From positions 1 through 5,015 of the forward strand of contig DASXXM010000183.1 in NCBI GenBank assembly GCA_036503065.1: DNA of 5,015 bases, written 5' to 3'. The stretch comes from DATEPR01 sp036503065 (GTDB lineage Bacteria > Actinomycetota > Actinomycetes > Mycobacteriales > Pseudonocardiaceae). Position 1 is the stretch's first letter. Each line of letters starts with the position of its first letter. This document shows positions 1-5,015 of this stretch, piece by piece. The position numbers and the translations under genes are program-made. The notes beneath the pieces are model-generated. The model made no database searches and was not told the origin of the DNA. It saw only the letters and a program-made list of their open reading frames with translations.

Positions 1-482
1 GAGTAGGCGCTGACCACGGCGGACCGGTCCGGGCTCGGCGCGCCGGTCTCCGCCCGCAGGAACGTCAGTTCGCCGAGTTGGCGGTCCGCGACCGACCAGG
101 TCGAGCCGGCCACCGGGTCCAGGTCGCCGTTCGCGGTGTCGGCGGCGATCGCCTGCCGAGTGGCGGCCAGGGCCGCGTCACCGGTGGTGCGGGCGGTCCG
201 GAATGCCGTGGCGGTGGTGTCGGTGTTGGCGACGAGTACGCGTTCGGCCTGCAGCGCGGCGATCGAGCCGCGGACCGACGCGCTCAGTTCGGTGAGCCTG
301 CTGGCCCGCGCGAACTGGGCGGAATTGGCAAGCTGGCCGCTGATCAACACCCCGCCGAGGGTGCTCATCACGATCATCGGCACGACCGTGACAAGTGCGA
401 GTTTGGTCGGCAGCGAGAGATCGCGCCACCGACCTAACCACGTGGTGACCGATCGGAACCGCGCCGATTTCGGGAACCTCAC
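1..482 (-). CDS. Sensor histidine kinase N-terminus with NIT-type sensor domain (partial, runs off left edge)
   Basis: Only the first 160 codons are in the window; the frame is open to base 1. Residues 1-26 are basic (many Arg/Lys, including WLGRWRDLSLPTKL), followed by one hydrophobic segment at about 27-48 that should anchor the protein in the membrane. After it comes an Ala-rich helical extracytoplasmic stretch with LQAER at 77-81, as in the nitrate- and nitrite-sensing (NIT) domains of actinobacterial sensor kinases. Such proteins normally continue with a second membrane helix, HAMP and an HATPase_c domain; none of these is visible here. In actinomycetes this architecture is typical of CvnA-like kinases that head 'conservon' operons (roadblock/LC7 protein, DUF742 protein, small GTPase), but those genes would lie outside the window. 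The GTG start at 482 is chosen because GAGGAGG lies four bases upstream. An in-frame ATG at 521 would add 13 residues (MPSALGQRQRGGC) and has a poorer upstream site. Family call by pattern recognition; ligand unknown. Confidence 0.8.
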   Translation of the reverse strand, partial: MRFPKSARFRSVTTWLGRWRDLSLPTKLALVTVVPMIVMSTLGGVLISGQLANSAQFARASRLTELSASVRGSIAALQAERVLVANTDTTATAFRTARTTGDAALAATRQAIAADTANGDLDPVAGSTWSVADRQLGELTFLRAETGAPSPDRSAVVSAY

Positions 483-486
483 GCAA

Positions 487-493
487 CCTCCTC
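487..493 (-). promoter_or_regulatory. Ribosome binding site of the sensor kinase gene
   Basis: Read on the minus strand, this is GAGGAGG, a near-perfect anti-Shine-Dalgarno match, ending four bases before the GTG at 482. The gap is slightly short, but no other candidate start nearby has as good a site, so it decides the start call. The alternative ATG at 521 has only GAGG about eleven bases upstream. Confidence 0.6.
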
Positions 494-708
494 GCTGCCG
501 CTGCCCGAGCGCAGAAGGCATCTGCTGGTTTGCCTCGTAGGCGAATCGTCGAGCGTGACAAATCGTTTCCAGGTTCACCCGGAAGTGGCGTAGACGTGCA
601 TTCTCCTGGCATTTATGGGGTGCCATCGAGACATTCCGGGACTTCGAGAACCAGACCCTACAACACACCCGACGAACCGAAGCGCAATCGGAACCGGGGC
701 GTTCACCT

Positions 709-742
709 GCCGTTTTCAGCCCAGCCACCCGCTGAAACCGGC
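709..742. repeat. Imperfect inverted repeat, 12-bp arms
   Basis: GCCGTTTTCAGC (709-720) and GCTGAAACCGGC (731-742) are complementary at 11 of 12 positions and are separated by a 10-base loop. No T-tract follows on either side, so a classical intrinsic terminator is not shown. It sits about 230 bp upstream of the sensor kinase start and could be an operator, an RNA hairpin, or a terminator of the U-less kind sometimes proposed in actinomycetes. Confidence 0.5.
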
Positions 743-847
743 AGATCGGACATATGATCAGCCGGCCGGTCAGATGCATGTTGCTCTCAGCGGGTCCGGT
801 CAGGTTACGCAACCGCCGAAAGTGCGAGAGAACGCCACCCCATGGTG

Positions 848-881
848 TTCAGTTGGCAAACACCGGCGTTGATTCAGTTGG
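848..881. repeat. Palindrome framed by two identical 9-bp direct repeats
   Basis: TTCAGTTGG occurs at 848-856 and again at 873-881. Exactly between them, with two bases on each side, lies AACACCGGCGTT (859-870), a 12-bp near-palindrome whose only non-symmetric pair is at positions 4 and 9. The even layout resembles a regulator binding site, but no regulator or target gene can be named. It lies about 370 bp upstream of the sensor kinase start. Confidence 0.4.
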
Positions 882-948
882 TAGCAGCAGGCCCGATGAC
901 CTTGACCGATCGTTCTCGGCAGTCGCCGGGCAGCGCTTGACCAGTCAT

Positions 949-973
949 TTCGATCTGCTGCCACAAGATCGAA
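949..973. repeat. Perfect 8-bp inverted repeat (hairpin candidate)
   Basis: TTCGATCT (949-956) and AGATCGAA (966-973) are perfectly complementary, with a nine-base loop. It lies about 215 bases beyond the stop codon of the phosphotransferase gene in its direction of transcription. It lacks a following T-run, so its role as a terminator is only a possibility; a protein binding site is equally likely. Confidence 0.4.
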
Positions 974-1188
974 GCCAGACCTGCCCTGTCCCGCTCAAGT
1001 TCCGCCGGACAACACGTTCGAGTGACACCCGGTCTGGTTCGGCCTGATATGAGTACCGGTCAGCCGGTTGCCGCGGACCAGTTGACACAGTCGCTCCACC
1101 GACACCGGTCACAATACGTGGTCGTCAAGTTCACACCTATGTGGGAAAACGGGTTGGCGCACCAATCACAGGTGAATCACGGGTGGAC

Positions 1189-2391
1189 CTACCGAAACGC
1201 CGGATATGCCGGCAGCTGCTCCCGGTCGCCGAACCGGCGGACCAGCCCGGCCACCACGTCGTGCGCATGGGCCACCACGTCGCGCTCGCCGGCCCGTGCC
1301 GCGTCCCTGGCCAGCTGCTGCCACCGGGACCGCAGGGCGACGCTGCGCCGGGGCGACCGGGCGTCCGAGTCGACCGGCACGTCGTCCTGGTCGACCCTGG
1401 GCAGGAACCACCAGGTGGACACCCACACCCACAGCAGCTGCGCGTCCAGCAGCGCGGGCAGCAGGACGGCGTCGTCGTCCAGGTCCGGCCAGACGTCCCG
1501 GACCTCGGCCCGCCACGCGGCCACCATCGCCTCGGTCATCCCCGCCGGCAGGGTGAAGCTGCACCAGCAGGTCGGGAACGGCACCCGCAGGTACCCGGCG
1601 TCCAGCAGCACGTTGCGCCAGCAGCCGCCCTCGAAGTCCAGGAACCGCACGCCCCTGCTGGTGATCACGTTGTTGTCCGGGCACGCGTCGGACGGGCTGA
1701 ACGCCCGGTGGGTGTGCGAGTCGAGCAGCCACGACGAGTTCGCGGCCCTTCGGTGCGCCGCGCCGGAGGTGACCACGCCGATCGCGTCGGCGAGCAACTC
1801 CGGCAGCTCCTCGAAGGCCTGGTGACCGGCCGACGACAACGGATCGGTCACCCGCGAGGTGCCCAGCCGCCGCGACAACGCGTCGAAGTCGGCCTCCCGC
1901 CCCGCCGTGCTGGCGTGCAGCCTGCCCAGCGACCGGGACCAGGACAGCAGGGCCCGTTCGGCCGCCTTCGGGTCGCCGGCCAGCAGCTTGTTCTCCAGCG
2001 TCGGCGCCCGGCCGAGGTCCTCCAGCACCACGAGCCGCGCCGCGCCGTCGTGCGCGAACATCTCCGGACACATCCGGTCCTCGGGCGAGAACGCGGTGAA
2101 CAGCTGGTAGCTGACCGCTTCCTGCACGAAGGCGTCACCGACCGGCTGCTGGTCGGCCGGGCCGTAGCGCTTCACGACGAGGGTGCGCGGGAGGGAGAAG
2201 GGTGAGGACGCGACACGGACCCGTACCACGGTCGACTTGCCGCTGCCGCCGAGATGCTCCGGATCGGCCAACCGAATGGTTGCGCCGAAACGGTGACTGA
2301 GCACCTGCTCAGCCCGCGCGACCGTCTCGGACACCGCCGACTCGATGCCCCCGATGGCATCCGATGAGCCGGTGGTGGTCTCCACACTCAT
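1189..2391 (-). CDS. Phosphotransferase, aminoglycoside phosphotransferase/choline kinase-like fold
   Basis: A complete 400-aa protein with the kinase-like layout of the APH family, expected to be cytosolic and to move a phosphate from ATP/GTP to a small molecule. Visible elements: a Gly-rich nucleotide loop HLGGSGKST (46-54), the phosphate-binding lysine in LVVKRYG (K74), a possible partner glutamate E91, the hinge VVLEDLG (121-127), the catalytic loop SPSDACPDNN (232-241; D235 as candidate base, N240 or N241 as metal ligand), and the DFG-equivalent FLDFEGG (250-256; D252). The usual HGD of the catalytic loop is replaced by PSD. The C-terminal half (about 257-400) is helical, Trp-rich and probably holds the substrate pocket. 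The length fits the family. The substrate cannot be told: aminoglycoside resistance should not be assumed, since most such chromosomal genes have unknown substrates. The start is ATG 2391, but GTG 2385 has the better ribosome-site spacing. It lies 199 bp downstream of aspS on the same strand, so co-transcription is possible but unproven. Confidence 0.85.
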   Translation of the reverse strand: MSVETTTGSSDAIGGIESAVSETVARAEQVLSHRFGATIRLADPEHLGGSGKSTVVRVRVASSPFSLPRTLVVKRYGPADQQPVGDAFVQEAVSYQLFTAFSPEDRMCPEMFAHDGAARLVVLEDLGRAPTLENKLLAGDPKAAERALLSWSRSLGRLHASTAGREADFDALSRRLGTSRVTDPLSSAGHQAFEELPELLADAIGVVTSGAAHRRAANSSWLLDSHTHRAFSPSDACPDNNVITSRGVRFLDFEGGCWRNVLLDAGYLRVPFPTCWCSFTLPAGMTEAMVAAWRAEVRDVWPDLDDDAVLLPALLDAQLLWVWVSTWWFLPRVDQDDVPVDSDARSPRRSVALRSRWQQLARDAARAGERDVVAHAHDVVAGLVRRFGDREQLPAYPAFR

Positions 2392-2393
2392 CC

Positions 2394-2398
2394 CCTCC
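2394..2398 (-). promoter_or_regulatory. Ribosome binding site of the phosphotransferase gene
   Basis: On the minus strand this reads GGAGG (inside GGAGGGG). It is only two bases from the ATG at 2391 but eight bases from the in-frame GTG at 2385, the third codon. The spacing therefore favours the GTG as the real start, which would shorten the protein by two residues. Confidence 0.5.
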
Positions 2399-2514
2399 GA
2401 CCCTACTCGCGGCTCGACCCGATGTGGCGTTGTTCCACCCGATACGACGCCTGAGAAATCCCTGCGAATCAAGCAGTGGACCTGCCACAGTCGACGCACG
2501 CGCACGCGACCGTA

Positions 2515-2541
2515 GTGCCCGAACCGGTACCCGGCAGGCAC
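2515..2541 (-). terminator. Possible hairpin between aspS and the phosphotransferase gene
   Basis: GTGCC (2515-2519) pairs with GGCAC (2537-2541), and inside it CCGG (2524-2527) pairs with CCGG (2531-2534) around a three-base loop, giving a two-part GC-rich stem about 50-75 bases past the aspS stop codon. There is no T-tract, so it may be a weak or Rho-assisted end, or just a processing structure. The rest of the 199-bp gap (2392-2590) shows no clear -35/-10 pair for the phosphotransferase gene. Confidence 0.3.
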
Positions 2542-2590
2542 GACCAGGTAACGGATTGCGGTCTTGTCGGATTACTGAAAACGCTGAAGT

Positions 2591-4366
2591 TCAGGTCGTG
2601 GGTGGTTTGGCGTCGACGCCGGCTTCCTTGCGTTGCTGCGGGGTGATCGGGGCGGGTGCTCCGGTCAGCGGGTCGTAGCCGCCACCGGACTTCGGGAAGG
2701 CGATGACCTCGCGAATCGAGGAGTACCCGCTGAGCAGCATCGCTATCCGGTCCCAGCCGAACGCGATACCACCGTGCGGTGGCGCGCCGAACTTGAACGC
2801 CTCCAACAGGAACCCGAACTTCTCGGTGGCGTCGGCCGCGGAAAGCCCCATCACCTCGAAGACGCGCCGTTGCACGTCGGCGCGGTGGATACGGATGGAG
2901 CCGCCGCCGATCTCGTTGCCGTTGCAGACGATGTCGTAGGCGTAGGCCAGCGCGTTGCCCGGGTCCTCCTCGAACCGGTCGATCCACTCCGGCGTCGGCG
3001 AGGTGAACGCATGGTGCACCGCGGTCCAGCTGCCCGACCCGACGGCCACGTCCCCGCTGGCCACCGCCGACGCGGCGGGCGTGAACAGCGGCGCGTCCAC
3101 CACCCACACGAAGGACCAGGCACTCTCGTCGATCAGCCCGAGCCGGTGGCCGATCTCCAGCCGAGCCGCGCCCAGCAGCGCACGCGCGCCCTCCGCGTCG
3201 CCTGCGGCGAAGAAGACACAGTCCCCCGGCTCCGCGCCCGCGGCCTTGGCCAGGCCGTCCCGTTCGACGTCGGACAGGTTCTTGGCGACCGGCCCGCCGA
3301 GCGTGCCGTCCTCGCCCACCAGCACATAGGCCAGGCCCCTGGCGCCGCGCTGCTTGGCCCAGTCCTGCCAGGCGTCCAGCGTGCGACGGGGCTGGTCGGC
3401 GCCACCGGTCATCACGACGGCGCCGACGTAGGGGGCTTGGAAGACGCGGAACGGGGTCTCGGCGAAGTAGTCGGTGAGCTCGGTCAGTTCGAGCTTGAAG
3501 CGCAGGTCGGGCTTGTCGGTGCCGTAGCGGGCCATCGAGTCGGCGTAGGTGATGCGCGGGATGGGCAGCGTGATGTCGTGGCCGCCCAGTTCCCGCCACA
3601 GGGCGGTGACGAGGTCCTCGGCCAGCGCGATCACGTCGTCCTGCTCGACGAAGCTCATCTCGACGTCGAGTTGGGTGAACTCCGGCTGCCGGTCGGCCCG
3701 GAAGTCCTCGTCCCGGTAGCAGCGGGCGATCTGGTAGTAACGCTCCAACCCGCCGACCATCAGCAGTTGCTTGAACAACTGCGGTGACTGCGGCAGCGCG
3801 TACCAGGACCCCGGCCGCAGCCGGGCCGGCACCACGAAGTCGCGCGCCCCCTCCGGCGTCGACCGGGTCATCGTCGGCGTCTCGACCTCGACGAACCGAT
3901 GCCGGTGCAGCACGTCCCGCGCGATCCGGTTGGCCTCGCTGCGCAGCCGCAACGCCTGCGCAGGCCCGGCGCGACGCAGGTCGAGGTAGCGGTACTTGAG
4001 CCGGACCTCCTCGCCGACCTCCAGGTGCTCGTCCAGCGGGAACGGCAACGGCGCGGCCTCACTGAGCACGTCGAGTTCGGTGACGGTCACCTCGACAGCG
4101 CCGGTCGGCAACTCCGGGTTCTCGTTGCCCGCAGGCCGGATGACCACCTCGCCCACGACCCGGACGCAGAACTCCGCCCGCAGCCGGTGCGCCCGCTCGG
4201 CCATCTCGCCCTCACGGAACACCACCTGCGCGGTCCCGGAGGCGTCCCGCAGATCGATGAAGATCACTCCACCGTGATCGCGCCGCCGCGCCACCCACCC
4301 GGTCAGGGTGACGGTCTGTCCGGCATGAGAGGCCCGGAGCGTGCCGGCCTCGTGCGTCCGCATCAC
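2591..4366 (-). CDS. aspS: Aspartyl-tRNA synthetase, bacterial type, probably non-discriminating (Asp/Asn)
   Basis: A complete 591-aa cytosolic enzyme that charges tRNA(Asp) with aspartate, the usual length for the bacterial form. Order of domains: N-terminal OB-fold anticodon-binding domain (about 1-105, with TLTGWVARRRDHGGVIFIDLRD), class II core with motif 1 region (FVEVETPTMTRSTPEGARDF, 158-177), QSPQLFKQLLM (193-203), motif 2 (CYRDEDFRADRQPEFTQLD, 216-234), a bacterial GAD insertion (about 296-415), NGNEIGGGSIRIH (482-494) and motif 3 (GIAFGWDRIAMLL, 533-545, with R539 as the class-defining arginine). H31 in RRRDHGG and the small residue G80 in RPAG match the positions known to permit non-discriminating charging in Pseudomonas AspRS (H31, G82). 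This suggests that it also makes Asp-tRNA(Asn) for GatCAB amidation, as in most actinobacteria. The start is GTG 4366, directly followed by ATG 4363; AGGAG lies 10 bases upstream of the GTG, and homologues typically begin M-L/M-R-T-H. Nothing is broken or unusual. Confidence 0.98.
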   Translation of the reverse strand: MMRTHEAGTLRASHAGQTVTLTGWVARRRDHGGVIFIDLRDASGTAQVVFREGEMAERAHRLRAEFCVRVVGEVVIRPAGNENPELPTGAVEVTVTELDVLSEAAPLPFPLDEHLEVGEEVRLKYRYLDLRRAGPAQALRLRSEANRIARDVLHRHRFVEVETPTMTRSTPEGARDFVVPARLRPGSWYALPQSPQLFKQLLMVGGLERYYQIARCYRDEDFRADRQPEFTQLDVEMSFVEQDDVIALAEDLVTALWRELGGHDITLPIPRITYADSMARYGTDKPDLRFKLELTELTDYFAETPFRVFQAPYVGAVVMTGGADQPRRTLDAWQDWAKQRGARGLAYVLVGEDGTLGGPVAKNLSDVERDGLAKAAGAEPGDCVFFAAGDAEGARALLGAARLEIGHRLGLIDESAWSFVWVVDAPLFTPAASAVASGDVAVGSGSWTAVHHAFTSPTPEWIDRFEEDPGNALAYAYDIVCNGNEIGGGSIRIHRADVQRRVFEVMGLSAADATEKFGFLLEAFKFGAPPHGGIAFGWDRIAMLLSGYSSIREVIAFPKSGGGYDPLTGAPAPITPQQRKEAGVDAKPPTT

Positions 4367-4376
4367 GGGAAGCTTT

Positions 4377-4381
4377 CTCCT
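4377..4381 (-). promoter_or_regulatory. Ribosome binding site of aspS
   Basis: Minus-strand AGGAG, ten bases before GTG 4366 and thirteen before ATG 4363. The spacing is long for either, but favours the GTG. Two candidate start codons in tandem (GTG-ATG) make the exact first residue uncertain by one position. Confidence 0.5.
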
Positions 4382-4451
4382 CGCTGGTTTCGGGTCAGGT
4401 CATCTGTCAGGCAAGGTTAGCCAACTACCCCACCCTCCCCGCCAGCAGGTT
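4382..4451 (-). promoter_or_regulatory. Short gap upstream of aspS, possible promoter
   Basis: The 85 bp between the ParA-like stop and aspS could hold an aspS promoter. A TAACCT on the minus strand (4419-4414) fits the loose actinomycete -10 pattern TAnnnT and would give a leader of about 40 bases, but no TTGACA-like -35 stands at the right distance. A direct repeat CCTGAC (twice, six bases apart, around 4392-4409) lies in the presumed leader. There is no room for a T-box leader. aspS may instead be read through from the ParA-like gene. Confidence 0.2.
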
Positions 4452-5015
4452 TCAGTCGACGCGGACGCCGACAGCGTCGAGTACGCGCATGGTGAGCGTC
4501 CGGAAGTCACCGAAAGCACGTTGCGCGGCCTGCTGGTGCCCGCCGAAGGCGCCGTCCGCGGCGGTGAGCGCGAACACGGGTTTCCTGGCGTCCTGTGCCA
4601 TCGGCATCAGGCTCGCGTAGTTCTTGATCTGCGCAAGACAGTGCTCGTCATCCTCGATGGCCGGAGCGGACTCGCCAGACTCGCCCAGCACACTGGTCCT
4701 ATAGACCGCCGTCACACGATCCATCCAGCGCTGGAAGGCGCGAGTCGGCTTACCCTGCCGAATGCCATGTTGTTGCAACACGTAGCCGCCCACCCGCATC
4801 GTGCCCTCGGGTAGCGGCAGATCCGGATCGGGGTTCTGATCCAGCCGCTGGTGCCATCCGGTCCGCCAGGTCCGCAGCGCAGGGCCGAGATTGCGCAATC
4901 CCTGGACGCTGAACAAGTCCGGCGCCAACGGGACAACGACGTGATCAGCGGCGACAAGGGCCGCCCGGTTCAGGGCACCAAGACTCGGCCCGACATCGAC
5001 CAACACCACGTCTGC
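4452..5015 (-). CDS. ParA/MinD-like ATPase, C-terminal part (partial, 5' end beyond right edge)
   Basis: 187 codons remain, open to the last base of the window. The first visible residues, ADVVLVDVGPSLGALNRAAL, are the Walker B strand and following loop of ParA-type deviant-Walker P-loop ATPases. They are followed by VPLAPDLFSVQGLRNLGPAL, the typical ParA stretch that usually reads 'P..P..FS.QGL..L'. The Walker A motif (KGGxGKT type) should be upstream, outside the window. The later part, with LPLPEGTMRVGGYVLQQH, a short acidic/serine segment (GESGESAPAIEDDEH) and SLMPMAQDARKPVFALTAADGAFGGHQQAA, resembles a group of stand-alone ParA-like proteins of unknown role rather than the chromosomal ParA next to ParB. 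No ParB follows; the next gene downstream is aspS, 85 bp away. A GTG at 5009 exists but would start inside the ATPase core, so it is not the true start. Family call is firm, cellular role unknown. Confidence 0.85.
   Translation of the reverse strand, partial: ADVVLVDVGPSLGALNRAALVAADHVVVPLAPDLFSVQGLRNLGPALRTWRTGWHQRLDQNPDPDLPLPEGTMRVGGYVLQQHGIRQGKPTRAFQRWMDRVTAVYRTSVLGESGESAPAIEDDEHCLAQIKNYASLMPMAQDARKPVFALTAADGAFGGHQQAAQRAFGDFRTLTMRVLDAVGVRVD

Larger units (their letters stand above)
483..1188. other. Gene-free region of about 700 bp upstream of the sensor kinase
   Basis: This stretch lies between the stop of the phosphotransferase gene and the start of the sensor kinase gene, both on the minus strand, and so should contain the former's transcription end and the latter's promoter. 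It is visibly less GC-rich than the genes. The short open frames in it (for example plus-strand 530-757, 615-872 and 754-1047) have no recognisable domain, no convincing ribosome binding site and no high-GC third-position bias, so I do not call genes. It contains two sizeable inverted repeats (709-742, 949-973), a palindrome flanked by direct repeats (848-881) and repeated CCGGTCA motifs. No clear -35/-10 pair facing left was found. Confidence 0.6.

Noticed and set aside
178..612. Minus-strand open frame of 144 codons over the sensor kinase start
   Set aside because: It is out of frame with the NIT kinase, which has the membrane helix, the ribosome site and family-like sequence; this frame is Arg/His-rich without motifs.
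530..1047. Three small plus-strand open frames in the intergenic region
   Set aside because: No domain, no good ribosome binding site, mutually overlapping, and no third-position GC bias.
1082..1116. TTGACA followed by ACAATA on the plus strand, promoter-like
   Set aside because: The spacing is about 22-23 bases, too long for a normal promoter, and it would point into the antisense strand of the phosphotransferase gene.
1141..2205. Long plus-strand open frame of 354 codons opposite the phosphotransferase
   Set aside because: It is antisense to a well-supported gene; its translation is rich in Arg, Gly, Pro and Gln with no domain, as expected of high-GC shadow frames.
2230..2256. GGSGKST in the phosphotransferase, resembling a Walker A P-loop
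   Set aside because: The first glycine of GxxxxGK[ST] is missing (His there), and the following lysine, hinge and DFEGG fit the kinase-fold nucleotide loop instead.
2469..3599. Minus-strand open frame of 376 codons overlapping aspS in another frame
   Set aside because: The aspS frame explains this DNA completely; this frame is Arg-rich nonsense and extends past the aspS stop only by chance.
2633..3787. Long plus-strand open frame of 384 codons opposite aspS
   Set aside because: Shadow of aspS codon bias; low-complexity composition and no recognisable motif.
4367..4451. T-box leader upstream of aspS
   Set aside because: The gap is only 85 bp, with no T-box sequence and no antiterminator structure; a T-box leader needs far more room.

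Overview
The window looks like chromosomal DNA of a high-GC actinomycete, probably of the Pseudonocardiales (Amycolatopsis/Saccharopolyspora-like). The reasons are the strongly GC-biased third codon positions, GTG starts with purine-rich ribosome binding sites, an actinobacterial-type non-discriminating aspartyl-tRNA synthetase, and a nitrate-sensing-domain histidine kinase of the conservon type. The lineage is an inference from protein style; no search was run.

All four genes I can support lie on the minus strand, so transcription runs right to left. From the right edge: (1) the C-terminal part of a ParA/MinD-like ATPase (4452-5015, 5' end outside the window), which keeps the Walker B region; (2) an 85-bp gap and then aspS (2591-4366), complete at 591 aa and carrying all class II synthetase signatures; (3) a 199-bp gap with a possible hairpin and then a 400-aa phosphotransferase of the APH/choline kinase-like fold (1189-2391); (4) a long gene-free stretch of about 700 bp (483-1188) with several inverted and direct repeats; (5) the first 160 codons of a membrane sensor kinase with an N-terminal nitrate/nitrite-sensing (NIT) type sensor region (1-482), the rest of which lies beyond the left edge.

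No pathway clearly joins the four genes. aspS is housekeeping (Asp-tRNA synthesis, and probably also Asp-tRNA(Asn) for the amidotransferase route). The ParA-like ATPase and the phosphotransferase are of unknown substrate, and the sensor kinase probably begins a separate operon. I see no CRISPR array, tRNA, rRNA, insertion sequence or phage gene. The points most worth a second look are the altered catalytic loop of the phosphotransferase, the possible conservon at the left edge, the orphan-looking ParA at the right edge, and the repeat-rich intergenic region between the kinase genes.
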